From NCBI RefSeq assembly GCF_030708075.1, contig NZ_CP117982.1:2199513-2263512 (forward strand): DNA of 64,000 nt, written 5' to 3'. The position numbers and the translations under genes are program-made. The notes under the pieces were generated by a model. The model was not told the origin of the DNA and did no database searches. It saw only the letters and a list, made by a program, of their open reading frames with translations. Every line of letters starts with the position of its first letter. The stretch's first letter is position 1. Positions 8,229-17,230 of the stretch are shown piece after piece. The DNA comes from Candidatus Epulonipiscium viviparus. GTDB taxonomy: Bacteria; Bacillota; Clostridia; Lachnospirales; Cellulosilyticaceae.

Positions 8229-9617
8229 TTAAATTTTAGGTGCGTTTACATTCCATTGCATTGAACTTTTTGGAGATAGCCAAAACATCTTATCGATGAT
8301 CTTTGCCATTCCGGCCATTTTAGCAGTTTGATATTTTGGATCATCCCACAAATTAATTCGCTCGGCAGGATCCGTATTTAAATCATAAAGCTCTCCATAA
8401 TCTCTTTCTACATAATATAATGTTTTGATGCCATCTCTTATGACTCCCTTGATATCATGGGCTTCCATATATACGTAATCTCTTGCGGAAACAGTATCTT
8501 TTTCCCAGTAATCGTTATAAGGATGGTTTTCCATATGTTCTGTAATTTTTTCGGGGGCCTTTGCAGCGGTAAGACAGGTTGAAGCTATGTCTATATTTGT
8601 TACTAGGTCATTTGTTCTAAAGCCCTGAAAATCCTTAATTGGGGGCTTTACAAATAATGGAACGTGCATTAAGCCTTCGCTTAGGTATTGAGCCTTGGTC
8701 ACTAATCCAAAATCTCCCATAAAATCACCGTGGTCTGTAGAAAAAATGATTAGTGTATTGTCGTATTCATCTTTTTCTTTTAGCATAGCAATTACCTCAC
8801 CAATTTTTTCATCTATTAAAGACATATTGGCGTAGTATGAACGCTTGGTCCTTCGATAAAGTTCTTCATCATACTGATCAATATATGCTCTAGGATTGAG
8901 ATGTTTATAATGTGGCGGCTTTGTTTCTAAGTCGGCAACTTTTGATTCTTCGAGTGTCATATCTGCTAAATTATAGTTATCGGCATATGCGGTTCCTTCG
9001 CAGTCGTATGGCTGATGCGGTCCTGGAAAACTAAGTGTCATAAACCAAGGTTTTGCATCGGCTTTGGTGGTGTCTATGTGATTTGCGAGCCATTCGCGAC
9101 CCTTTTCACCGATAAAATAGTCAATGTGGTTTTCGATATCACCAGTCCATTCGCTACCGCAAATCAATTTTTCGCCCACTTGCTTAACTTTGTATACGCC
9201 CTTTTCCTTGAGATATTCTGCAAAAGCCACGATGTTTTCATAAGGTGCAGTTTGAGAGTGTCCATCGACGATACATTCGTAATCATAGCCTTTGTAAATT
9301 TCGCTTGCATCGAAGTGTTGCTTTCCAACAACTGCTGTATAGTATCCGGCTTCTTGTAATTTGGCCATAAAGGTTACTTCGTCTTTGGGAAGCGTCGAGA
9401 TGTATGTTGGGCACTGACAAGCTGTTGGATATTTGCCGGTTACTATTGCTGCGCGAGATGGTACGCAAGATGGGTTTGAACAGTAGGCATTGTTAAAAAA
9501 TACGCTGTTTGAAATTAATTTATCTAGATTTGGAGTTTTGAGAACTGAGTTGACAAAACCAAAAGTATCAAATTTTTGTTCATCAGTCATCAAAAATAAA
9601 ATGTTAGGTCGTCTCAT
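8229..9617 (-). CDS. Sulfatase (type I, formylglycine), cytoplasmic
   Basis: An arylsulfatase-superfamily enzyme of 462 residues, expected to hydrolyse a sulfate ester on a galactan oligosaccharide. The active-site signature is CVPSRAAIVTG, with Cys51 the residue to be converted to formylglycine. Metal ligands are visible in NILFLMTDEQKFD and in FSTDHGDFMGDFG, and a substrate-side Lys-His in VVGKQHFDAS. There is no signal peptide. It is clearly paralogous to the sulfatase at 18652 (shared SYYANMSLIDEKIGEVIAML-type helix, VPLFVKPPIKD, and a similar WNV-x-x-P-x-I end). Its ATG lies directly next to the stop of the upstream sulfatase gene with no gap, so the two are co-translated. Exact sulfate position cannot be read from the sequence. 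Confidence 0.88.
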   Translation of the reverse strand: MRRPNILFLMTDEQKFDTFGFVNSVLKTPNLDKLISNSVFFNNAYCSNPSCVPSRAAIVTGKYPTACQCPTYISTLPKDEVTFMAKLQEAGYYTAVVGKQHFDASEIYKGYDYECIVDGHSQTAPYENIVAFAEYLKEKGVYKVKQVGEKLICGSEWTGDIENHIDYFIGEKGREWLANHIDTTKADAKPWFMTLSFPGPHQPYDCEGTAYADNYNLADMTLEESKVADLETKPPHYKHLNPRAYIDQYDEELYRRTKRSYYANMSLIDEKIGEVIAMLKEKDEYDNTLIIFSTDHGDFMGDFGLVTKAQYLSEGLMHVPLFVKPPIKDFQGFRTNDLVTNIDIASTCLTAAKAPEKITEHMENHPYNDYWEKDTVSARDYVYMEAHDIKGVIRDGIKTLYYVERDYGELYDLNTDPAERINLWDDPKYQTAKMAGMAKIIDKMFWLSPKSSMQWNVNAPKI

Positions 9618-11066
9618 TTATTTATTCCTTTCTTTACTGAGCCATTCTTTGTACTTGTCTTCTAGTCTAAACCATGCGTGTGGAGCCTTTCCGACGTATG
9701 CATAGCTATCAAAAATATCGCCGTTTCCATTTGAGCGAGGGTCGTTTGTGGCAATAAGTTGTGCATCCAACTCCCTGCGAAGCGCGGTTTTAATCTCTGC
9801 AAATGATTCTTCATAGGCTAAATTTTCCATGCACGCGGAATCTACTTTGATGTCAAATAACTGCTCTTCGGGACGCAAGCCAAACGATAGGTTGTAATAG
9901 ATGTTGTTGTTTTTGGCATGTAACAGTAAAATTTCTTCCTTACTAGGAGATGGATCACAATTTGGATATCCTGTCTCGGCATTTCCGGCAGGTGCTGCAA
10001 ACGGGTGGTAGTTGTGAATATATAAATACTGAGGAGTTCTGATGCATCGAACGGGGTATCCGGTATCGTTAACGCGCCCCATGTCATGCCTTTCGCGCCC
10101 CATAAATACGCGGTCTCTTGTAGAATTTATTACGCCGCTGTTGTTAGACTCAAATATGTCAAATAGACTTTTGCCACAAAACGATTCTGGTTTTTTAACT
10201 CCAGCTGCCTGAGCAAATGTTGGTGCAAAATCGATAAAACTAACTAAGTCATCAACAACTCTGCCGCCTGCTGTGCCATTTTTCCAAGTGATAATTAGAG
10301 GTAATCGCAAGTCGTCTTCATACATTTGTCCCTTAACACGTGGGAATGGGCAACCATTGTCCGATGTCACTACAATAATAGTGTTATCATATTCGCCGAT
10401 TTCTTTTAAGTAGTCTACGATTTTGCCCAGCTGCAGATCAAACCAATCTATCTCGAATGCGTAGTCGCAAAAGTCGCCTCGAACGCGGTCGTTATCAGGA
10501 AGGTATATCGGAACTTTAACGTCAGTAGGATCTTTGCCATGGAGTATGCCTTCGCCTTCATTATATTTTCGATGCGGTTCGAAGCCGCCATACCAAAAAT
10601 AGAATGGTTGATCTGCTGTTTTAGCGTCCATAAATACTTTGAAGTTTGCTGCGTAATCAATTTTCGAAATATTGCTTCCTGCTGGTGGTGTCAATGTTTT
10701 TGTATTATATTCGACTCCTGCTGGATTGCGTGTGTATCCTGAAACTGTAAAATCGCCAGGTCCCCAGCCTTTGCCCGTATACCCTATGTGGTAGCCGTTG
10801 TCTTCTAATAGGTCAGGAAAGAGTATTTGTCCTGTAGGAAATTCACAAAAATGAGTGCATCCCGATTCTAATTGCCAAGTTAATTTTCCGGTTAAAATTG
10901 ACGCACGTGATGGCGCACATTTCGGATTTACGGTGAATGCATTATTAAACAAAATACCTTCGGCAGCGAGGGCATCAACTACAGGAGTGTTTACTAGTTT
11001 ATGTCCATATGCTCCGAAGTGAGATGCGTCATCGGCAATTGCAAATAAAATATTCGGTTTTTTCAT
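9618..11066 (-). CDS. Sulfatase (type I, sulfamidase-like branch), cytoplasmic
   Basis: A 482-residue sulfatase, first gene of the minus-strand arm. The formylglycine site is CAPSRASILTG with Cys50; metal ligands are in NILFAIADDASHFGAYG and VVTSDNGCPFPR. The layout (NPKCAPSR, a long central loop, DDLRLPLIITW) resembles the branch of family S1 that includes N-sulfoglucosamine sulfohydrolases, and it is not a close paralogue of the other three sulfatases here, so a different sulfate position is likely. No signal peptide is present. Start at 11066 is supported by AGGAGGT. The gene diverges from the cycloisomerase operon across a 314-base promoter region. Confidence 0.87.
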   Translation of the reverse strand: MKKPNILFAIADDASHFGAYGHKLVNTPVVDALAAEGILFNNAFTVNPKCAPSRASILTGKLTWQLESGCTHFCEFPTGQILFPDLLEDNGYHIGYTGKGWGPGDFTVSGYTRNPAGVEYNTKTLTPPAGSNISKIDYAANFKVFMDAKTADQPFYFWYGGFEPHRKYNEGEGILHGKDPTDVKVPIYLPDNDRVRGDFCDYAFEIDWFDLQLGKIVDYLKEIGEYDNTIIVVTSDNGCPFPRVKGQMYEDDLRLPLIITWKNGTAGGRVVDDLVSFIDFAPTFAQAAGVKKPESFCGKSLFDIFESNNSGVINSTRDRVFMGRERHDMGRVNDTGYPVRCIRTPQYLYIHNYHPFAAPAGNAETGYPNCDPSPSKEEILLLHAKNNNIYYNLSFGLRPEEQLFDIKVDSACMENLAYEESFAEIKTALRRELDAQLIATNDPRSNGNGDIFDSYAYVGKAPHAWFRLEDKYKEWLSKERNK

Positions 11067-11380
11067 TATGACCTCCTAAATATATTTCTGTATGTCTTTA
11101 TATTACAAACTTTGTAGCACCGGATAAACTATTCTCAAAATTTGGTAACTACATTTTTATTGTACAACACATTGTCAATATCTAGAACTACCAATATATT
11201 TTTAGAGATTACCAATGATCATGGCATAAATTGACAAACTTAATGTAAAATTTGGTAAAAATGCCGATGATTACAATAAAATTTTAGTAAGTATTAGGAA
11301 TTTCATTTATGCCAAAAGCATGATACACTGTTATTACATATCAGATAACTTACATACATAATAATAGAAAAGGTGATATC
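11067..11380. promoter_or_regulatory. Divergent promoter region of the galactan cluster with repeated TTGGTA sites
   Basis: A 314-base gap with no ORF between the two arms. It holds two TTGGTA (11142-11147, 11252-11257) and two TACCAA (11189-11194, 11210-11215) half-sites, i.e. four copies of one hexamer in both orientations, plus an inverted pair ATCATGGCATAAAT (11217-11230) and TTTATGCC-AAAAG-CATGAT (about 11305-11324). For the plus arm TTCATT and TACACT, spaced by 16 bases, lie near 11302-11330. For the minus arm a TTGACA (complement of 11172-11177) is visible but has no good -10 partner. The repeated hexamers are plausible operators for the GntR-type regulator at 16514; that link is inference. 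Confidence 0.55.
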
Positions 11381-12523
11381 ATGAAAATAAAAGATGTTTA
11401 TGTACACAAAATATCCGCAAAGCTGGAGGTTCCGTTTAAATTTTCACAAGGATGGGTTGACAAGAGGAGTTCGGTTATTGTGGAGGTCGTCGATGATAAC
11501 GGCAATGCTGGATTTGGAGAATGCTTATGTCATGGGCAACAATCTCCACATTTGGCTGCAGCTTTCATCGAACATTGCTACAAAGAAGAGGTAATCGGAA
11601 AAGATCCTTTTGATTCCGAAGTAATATGGGAGACTCTCTATAATAAATCACGACCGTTTGGACAGCTTGGAATTGCAGTCAACGCATTGAGCGGTTTGGA
11701 TATAGCAATATGGGATCTCAAAGGCAAAATTTTGGGAATGCCTGTCTCTAAACTTTTGGGAGGTACATTTAGAAATAAATTGCTAGCATACGCAACGGGT
11801 TTTTATCGCAAGGCAGATGGGGTTTATCCACAAGATGCTGTGGAAGAAGCACTGAAGTATAAGGAGCTCGGCTTTAAAGGAATGAAACTTAAAGTTGGAT
11901 TTACACCCGAAAAAGATATCGAATATATCAGAGCTGTGAGAAAAGCGGTGGGGCACGACATTATGTTAATGGCAGATTTTAATGCGGCGTATTCACAAGC
12001 TGATGCTAGAAAAATAATTTTGGAACTAGAGCCGGAGAAGATTTATTTTTATGAAGAACCAATAAGCCCAGAAGATATGGAAGGCTATAAGGCAATTAGA
12101 AATCTAACCTCTTCGTTTATCGCAGCAGGAGAAGAAATCTTTGGGAAAATCTCTATCAAGAATTGGCTTAGCGCAGGGGCTCTAGATATATATCAACCAG
12201 ACGTTTGCTCTAGTGGTGGATTTACAGAATGCAAGAAAATGGCTGCCATTGCGGGGGCATATAATACAACAATAATGCCACATGCCTGGGGTAGTGGAGT
12301 GGGATTGGCTGCAGCACTACATTTTATTGCATCATTGCCAAATACGCCTATGAGCTATGAGCCCTCCGAAATTTTTTTGGAGTTTGACCAATCTGATCAC
12401 CCATTTAGAAAAGAGCTGATAAACGATACCATTAAATATGAGGACGGCTATATATATGTTCCAGATAAACCGGGGCTTGGAATAGAGATCAACCGCGAAA
12501 TTTTAACCAAATACCAAGTATAA
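11381..12523 (+). CDS. Enolase-superfamily enzyme, probable 3,6-anhydrogalactonate cycloisomerase
   Basis: A 380-residue mandelate-racemase/muconate-lactonizing-type protein. The barrel carries the acid-base lysines in GMKLKVG (Lys169, Lys171), metal ligands Asp199 (MADFN), Glu225 (YEEP) and Glu251 (AGEE), and a catalytic-side His301 in MPHAWGSG. Enzymes of this shape include galactonate dehydratases and the cycloisomerases that open 3,6-anhydrogalactonate to 2-keto-3-deoxygalactonate in agar and carrageenan degraders. The second reading is preferred because the cluster also holds a KDGal kinase, KDPGal aldolase, an aldehyde dehydrogenase able to supply the acid, GH127 and sulfatases. First gene of the plus arm; AAAAGGTG precedes ATG. 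A galactonate dehydratase role stays possible. Confidence 0.75.
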   Translation: MKIKDVYVHKISAKLEVPFKFSQGWVDKRSSVIVEVVDDNGNAGFGECLCHGQQSPHLAAAFIEHCYKEEVIGKDPFDSEVIWETLYNKSRPFGQLGIAVNALSGLDIAIWDLKGKILGMPVSKLLGGTFRNKLLAYATGFYRKADGVYPQDAVEEALKYKELGFKGMKLKVGFTPEKDIEYIRAVRKAVGHDIMLMADFNAAYSQADARKIILELEPEKIYFYEEPISPEDMEGYKAIRNLTSSFIAAGEEIFGKISIKNWLSAGALDIYQPDVCSSGGFTECKKMAAIAGAYNTTIMPHAWGSGVGLAAALHFIASLPNTPMSYEPSEIFLEFDQSDHPFRKELINDTIKYEDGYIYVPDKPGLGIEINREILTKYQV

Positions 12524-12541
12524 TAAGGAGTGATATTAGCA

Positions 12542-13186
12542 ATGAAGCAAAATGTAATTGATTCTATCTTAGAGCACAAAATTATTGCAATAGTTCGAGG
12601 GGTGGCTGAATCAGATATTGTCGCAACGGCTGGGGCTCTCGCAGAAGGCGGCATTAAATTGTTAGAGATTACGTTTAATCAGAAAGATCCAAATACTCTA
12701 AAAAATACGGCAACACTTATAAAGATGGTCAATGAAAAATATGGCGATCAAATTTGCATTGGCGCAGGAACCGTAATGAATCCCGAACAGGCAACTGCCG
12801 CATTTGAAGCTGGTGCAAAGTATTTTATCTCGCCCAATACAAACATTGCAGTCATTCATACTACAAATAACTTGGGGGCAGTATCGATTCCTGGAGCATT
12901 AACTCCAACAGAATCTCAAGCTGCATTTGAAGCTGGTGCCGACTTTGTAAAGTTGTTTCCAGCCGGAGATCTCGGAATTGGCTATATCAAGTCGGTTTGC
13001 GCTCCGCTAAATCATATTCCATTTTTGGCAGTGGGAGGGATTAATTCAGAAAACGTAGCAGATTATCTAAAAACAGGCATCAAGGGTGTTGGCGTTGGCG
13101 GAAATTTGGTAGATCTAAAAGCAATTGCAAACAAGGATTTTAAAAAATTAACGGCCCTTGCAAAAGAATATATAGCAAATTGTTAA
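12542..13186 (+). CDS. KDPG/KDPGal aldolase (2-dehydro-3-deoxy-6-phosphogalactonate aldolase)
   Basis: Cleaves 2-keto-3-deoxy-6-phospho-sugar acids to pyruvate and glyceraldehyde-3-phosphate. The 214-residue class I aldolase has the family Glu in LLEITFNQKDP (GGIKLLEIT), GAGTVMNPEQATAAFEAGAK, the Schiff-base Lys in ADFVKLFPAGDLG, and the phosphate-binding end VGGINSENVADYLKTG and GVGVGGNLV. ATG at 12542 is used: AAGGAGTG precedes it, while an upstream in-frame GTG overlaps that site. It follows the cycloisomerase by 18 bases and completes the route begun by the kinase at 7252. The sequence alone does not separate KDPG from KDPGal or KHG specificity; the neighbourhood favours the galacto form. 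Confidence 0.9.
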   Translation: MKQNVIDSILEHKIIAIVRGVAESDIVATAGALAEGGIKLLEITFNQKDPNTLKNTATLIKMVNEKYGDQICIGAGTVMNPEQATAAFEAGAKYFISPNTNIAVIHTTNNLGAVSIPGALTPTESQAAFEAGADFVKLFPAGDLGIGYIKSVCAPLNHIPFLAVGGINSENVADYLKTGIKGVGVGGNLVDLKAIANKDFKKLTALAKEYIANC

Positions 13187-13213
13187 TGAAATTATTCATA
13201 AGGGGGAATTTTT

Positions 13214-14536
13214 ATGAAGAAGCATTTATTTATTTTATTGGCATTATCTTTGGGTTTTAGCTCTAACGCGTTTGCAGCAGATCGCGACCTCGGTGGAAAA
13301 ACAATAACCATTGCAAACTATAATAATATCGTGGAACCAGACGAAAAGTTTACCACCTACGAAGAGGTGTTATGGGAATATCGTCATGAGTTGATGGATA
13401 CGCATAACTTTACTTTTGAGCAAAAGGGATTGGGAACTTGGGATACGATGCTAGAACTCTTTGCGACATCAAGCCTGTCTGGCAACCCCGCAGCAGAAAT
13501 CTTTAGAATGGATCCGCGTTTTACTATCGCAGCAATGAACAGCGGCTTGTGCTACGATTTAGCAACGTTAGATAGCATAGACATCGAAAATCCTATGTGG
13601 CTTGATACCACTGAGGAAATGATGACCAGAGACGACAGTGTATATGGAGTATTTACCACCTTTGCGCCAAGAAGATTATTGTTCTTTAATAAGAGGCTAT
13701 TTGAAGAAGCGGGGTTAGATCCAAACTTGCCATACGATCTTCAAGCAAGCGGCGAATGGACTTGGGAAGCATTCGAAGAAATTTCGCAAAAGCTTACGAG
13801 AGATATCGATAACGATGGTTTAACCGACGTACATGCAATGGTCTTTGATCATGCAAAATTTTTCTCAATGGCAGTATTATCTAATGGCGGCAGTTTTGTT
13901 GAAAAGAACGAAGATGACATGTTTTATAACAACCTTTCATCGCCAGAAACTATGGAAGCGCTCGAGTGGGCAGCTGCATATGCGCAAAAAAATTATGAGA
14001 TATTTCCCACAAATTGGAAAGGTCAAACAGCAATGTTTATTAACGCACAAGCTGCAATGGTAATTGCGGACGACTGGGAAACTGCGACTATTAAAAATAT
14101 GGACGATGATTATGGCGTGGTGTTGTTTCCGAAGGGGCCTAATGCCACCGAGCATGTAGTATTTACGCAAGATAGCGCCTGGGTGATTCCAAACACATAC
14201 TCAAAAGCAGAAGCGGAAGACATTGCGTTTGCGCTTAAGATGTGGATGGCACTTCCTCCAGAATATGACGACCCAGATGCTTGGAGACTGGCATCGTACG
14301 CAAACTACCGCGACGACCGTGCAGTAGACGAAACGCTCGCTCTGGCAAGAGAACCAGGCGTTGCCAAGGTTGACTACAGTACTGTTATCGGAGCTGCGGT
14401 GAATACCAATTTGTTCATAAATAAAATTTACATTAATGGGTTGACACCGGTAGAATCGGTTGAAGCTATTAATGCCGTATGGCAAGCGGAATTGGATAAA
14501 GTTAATGGAGTGCCGGGAATTGTGGCCCCTAAATAG
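13214..14536 (+). CDS. ABC-type extracellular sugar-binding protein, without lipobox
   Basis: A 440-residue family-1-type solute-binding protein. A signal peptide of about 21 residues ends in NAFA-AD, a signal-peptidase-I site; there is no lipobox Cys, which is unusual for a Firmicute binding protein since lipid anchoring normally keeps it at the cell. The mature part has the usual two-lobe features (ETMEALEWAAAYAQKN, MFINAQAAMVIADDWE, DSAWVIPNTYSKAEAEDIAF). It is third in the plus arm and probably captures galactan oligosaccharides, but no permease or ATPase gene is in the window, so its transporter partners must lie elsewhere. RBS AAGGGGGA precedes ATG. A short hairpin (GGCTCT at 14550-14555 / AGAGCC at 14567-14572) separates it from the GH127 gene and could attenuate or stabilise the message. 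Confidence 0.85.
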   Translation: MKKHLFILLALSLGFSSNAFAADRDLGGKTITIANYNNIVEPDEKFTTYEEVLWEYRHELMDTHNFTFEQKGLGTWDTMLELFATSSLSGNPAAEIFRMDPRFTIAAMNSGLCYDLATLDSIDIENPMWLDTTEEMMTRDDSVYGVFTTFAPRRLLFFNKRLFEEAGLDPNLPYDLQASGEWTWEAFEEISQKLTRDIDNDGLTDVHAMVFDHAKFFSMAVLSNGGSFVEKNEDDMFYNNLSSPETMEALEWAAAYAQKNYEIFPTNWKGQTAMFINAQAAMVIADDWETATIKNMDDDYGVVLFPKGPNATEHVVFTQDSAWVIPNTYSKAEAEDIAFALKMWMALPPEYDDPDAWRLASYANYRDDRAVDETLALAREPGVAKVDYSTVIGAAVNTNLFINKIYINGLTPVESVEAINAVWQAELDKVNGVPGIVAPK

Positions 14537-14593
14537 CAATTAATAATTTGGCTCTTCAAAATGTGGAGAGCCTCAATAAAAGGAGAATATAAA

Positions 14594-16492
14594 ATGGCCA
14601 AAAAATTTGAATTTGCAAGTTTAAATAATAGTAAATTAACAGATGGCTTTTGGGGTAAGCGTACCGAAAACTATGAAGAAATTATCGACAGTATGATGGA
14701 TGCGTTATTAAATCCAACCAATTCGGCGAGGTTAATTAACTTTGCAATAGCAGCGGGCGAGTCTGATGAAAAATTCTTTGGTGCGCATTGGTCTGACGGA
14801 GATTGCTACAAATTTTTAGAAGGATGTTGCTATATTTATCAAACAACTAAAGATGAGAAAGTTAAAGATTTGGTTGCGAAGTATGCAGATTTGATTGCTC
14901 GCTCGCAAGAGGAAGATGGATACATTTGTACACAAATCACGCTAACAGATAAAGGCAGATGGGAACGCTATGGCTTTCACGAGCTATATAATATGGGGCA
15001 CCTATTTACATTTGCAGTCGCGTATCTCGATGCATTTGGCGATGACTTATTAATCGGTGTTGCAAATAAGTTAGCAGACTATTTGTATGAAGTATTTAAA
15101 TCGTACCCTAAAGAGCTTCTCAACTTTGGCTTTAATCCTAGCCAGATTATGGGGTTGTGCGACTTGTATCATGTCACTGGTATTGAAAAGCAATATCAAT
15201 TGGCAGAAATCTTTGTGAATATGCGTGGAATGAGCGGTGAAATGGAAAAAGATGGTATACGAGCTGATCCAACCGGAAAAGTTAAGAAGGCTGGAAACTT
15301 TGCAACAGATCAAAATCAATCGTTGGTACCTCTGCGAAAAGAGACTATGGCGACTGGGCATGCGGTAACTTCTTCTTATTTATATAGTGGGGCCACAGAG
15401 GTTTATGCGATCACTGGCGAGGCAGAGCTTTTGGTAGCATTAGAAAGAATATATACCGACCTAATCTCCAAGCGAATTTATATTACCGGTGGAACCAACG
15501 CAACGTTTGTGGGGCATTCAGAAAGAGGAAGCCTAACTCACGAATCTCATGGAACAGCATACGAGCTGCCAAACAAAATTGCGTATAACGAAACCTGCGC
15601 TAATATCGGTGCAGCCATGTGGGCGTTGAGAATGTTACAAGTTACAGAAGATACCAAGTATGGGGATATGGCAGAAAGAATTATGTATAACGCAGGAATC
15701 TCGGGATCAAACCTAGAGCTGACAAGATACTTTTATTCAAATCCGCTGACGTTTAAAAAAGATGAACCGATTCCTGGAGAATGGGCACAGTATAAGCATA
15801 AATCATCTCGAAGATGGCATACGTATACTTGTTGGTGTTGCCCTCCACAACTATTACGAACGATAGCCGGGATTGGCAGATGGGTCTATGGAAAAGGCGA
15901 CGATGCGTTATATGTCAATATGTTCACGAGCTGCGACTATCAAGATGAGCATCTGGATATAAAGATGACAACAAACTATCCGTATGAAGAAAAAATTGTA
16001 ATTGAAGTTACAAGAGCAACTAACCAAAAGATTAAGATTCGCATACCGGCTTGGTGTGATGCGCCCGCAGTAAATGGTGATGCGGTAACAGCTGGATACT
16101 TTGAAGCAGTGGTAAATTCTGGAGATATATTAAATATTGAATTGCCTATGCGAGTTAAGTTTATGCAAGCAAATCCGCATGTAGAAAGCGATCGTGGAAT
16201 GGTTTGCGTTATGAGAGGGCCTGTAGTTTATGCAGCAGAAGGCGTAGATAATCAGTATAGCCTAGATGAAATGTATTTATATGTGGATAAGCCAGTAACG
16301 GCAACATATGAGAAAGACCTGCTAGGAGGAGTTGTAACATTAGAAGTTATGGCAAAGCATATTGAGCAACAGTCGGATTTGTATTATGAGGTGAAAACGC
16401 AGGGCGAGGATACAACATTAAAAATGATACCGTATTATGCGTGGGCAAACAGAGAGTTGTGCGATATGAATATTTGGTTTGCGAAAGCGTAA
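14594..16492 (+). CDS. GH127-family glycosidase (DUF1680), candidate alpha-1,3-(3,6-anhydro)-D-galactosidase
   Basis: A 632-residue (alpha/alpha)6-barrel protein of the GH127 family. The zinc/thiolate centre is complete: Glu333 and Cys335 in YNETCANIG and the Cys413/Cys415/Cys416 cluster in HTYTCWCCPPQ, which in characterised GH127 enzymes bind zinc and provide the cysteine nucleophile. Founding members are beta-L-arabinofuranosidases, but GH127 and GH129 members in marine carrageenan regulons release 3,6-anhydro-D-galactose from oligocarrageenans. The neighbouring anhydrogalactose pathway and sulfatases favour that second activity. No signal peptide. ATG at 14594 follows AAAAGGAG; an upstream ATG frame extension lacks a matched site. 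An arabinofuranosidase role remains the main alternative. Confidence 0.85.
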   Translation: MAKKFEFASLNNSKLTDGFWGKRTENYEEIIDSMMDALLNPTNSARLINFAIAAGESDEKFFGAHWSDGDCYKFLEGCCYIYQTTKDEKVKDLVAKYADLIARSQEEDGYICTQITLTDKGRWERYGFHELYNMGHLFTFAVAYLDAFGDDLLIGVANKLADYLYEVFKSYPKELLNFGFNPSQIMGLCDLYHVTGIEKQYQLAEIFVNMRGMSGEMEKDGIRADPTGKVKKAGNFATDQNQSLVPLRKETMATGHAVTSSYLYSGATEVYAITGEAELLVALERIYTDLISKRIYITGGTNATFVGHSERGSLTHESHGTAYELPNKIAYNETCANIGAAMWALRMLQVTEDTKYGDMAERIMYNAGISGSNLELTRYFYSNPLTFKKDEPIPGEWAQYKHKSSRRWHTYTCWCCPPQLLRTIAGIGRWVYGKGDDALYVNMFTSCDYQDEHLDIKMTTNYPYEEKIVIEVTRATNQKIKIRIPAWCDAPAVNGDAVTAGYFEAVVNSGDILNIELPMRVKFMQANPHVESDRGMVCVMRGPVVYAAEGVDNQYSLDEMYLYVDKPVTATYEKDLLGGVVTLEVMAKHIEQQSDLYYEVKTQGEDTTLKMIPYYAWANRELCDMNIWFAKA

Positions 16493-16513
16493 TAATGGAA
16501 AAGGAGATGTAAA

Positions 16514-17209
16514 ATGAAGAAAGCCAAGAAAATGACATCTGTAGATATTGCACAGGAATATATCAAAAAGTTGATTATAGATGGACAGTATAATGAAAAT
16601 GGATTTTTGCCAAGTGAGGGGCAGCTCGCAAAGGATTTGGAGTTGTCTCGAGCAACAGTTAGAGAAGCTGTGCGTAGCTTAGAAGTGCGAGGATTTTTGT
16701 CTAGGATTCATGGCAAAGGTTTAAAAATTGTGGACAATAGCATAAATGTAGTGTCGATGTCGATTTCAGATATGATTGCAAAGCAAAGTAATGTGCTCGA
16801 GGACCTGTTCGAAATTAGAAGGTTGCTCGAGCCATATGGTGCAGAACGTGCGGCAAAGCTTAGAAGCACTGCAGATTTAAAGGAGCTCAATGACTATCTT
16901 TTTTTGATGGAGACAGCCGAAAAAATGGATGATGCTTATTATACTGCAGATTTAAATTTTCATATTAAGTTGGCACAGATATCTCAAAATCAGGTATTTG
17001 CAAGTCTGGTAAATGCGTATTCTAACGTAATGGAAGATTTGATCATTATACATTCGCAAGATGTTTCTCCAATAGAGCAACGATTTCATTATCACAGAAA
17101 AATTTACTTCGCCATTAAGGAGCGAGACGGCGAAAAAGCGCGTGATGCAATGACAGAGCATCTTCGGGCCGCACAAGGTAATAAAATATTTAGGGCAGCA
17201 AACAACTAA
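16514..17209 (+). CDS. GntR-family transcriptional regulator, FadR/FCD type
   Basis: A 231-residue DNA-binding protein with an N-terminal winged helix (about residues 8-72; PSEGQLAKDLELSRATVREA is the helix-turn-helix) and a C-terminal FCD domain (about 90-220). FCD metal/ligand residues are visible in DLNFHIKLAQ, RFHYHRKIYFAI and EHLRAAQ. FCD regulators usually sense sugar acids or other carboxylates, so anhydrogalactonate or KDGal is a reasonable effector here. It sits inside the plus arm, 21 bases after GH127, and likely controls this cluster by binding the repeated TTGGTA sites in the divergent promoter; that binding is inferred. Start supported by AAAGGAGA. Confidence 0.9.
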   Translation: MKKAKKMTSVDIAQEYIKKLIIDGQYNENGFLPSEGQLAKDLELSRATVREAVRSLEVRGFLSRIHGKGLKIVDNSINVVSMSISDMIAKQSNVLEDLFEIRRLLEPYGAERAAKLRSTADLKELNDYLFLMETAEKMDDAYYTADLNFHIKLAQISQNQVFASLVNAYSNVMEDLIIIHSQDVSPIEQRFHYHRKIYFAIKERDGEKARDAMTEHLRAAQGNKIFRAANN

Positions 17210-17230
17210 AATATAAATGAGGTGTATGAA

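Noticed and set aside
11381-13186. De Ley-Doudoroff galactonate pathway (DgoD-DgoA-DgoK) as the main role
   Set aside because: The enzymes would also fit, but there is no galactonate transporter or galactose dehydrogenase, while sulfatases, GH127 and an aldehyde dehydrogenase are embedded among them.
14594-16492. Calling the GH127 enzyme a beta-L-arabinofuranosidase outright
   Set aside because: That is the family's founding activity, but no other arabinan gene is present and the surrounding anhydrogalactose pathway and sulfatases fit the galactan activity better. Kept as the alternative.
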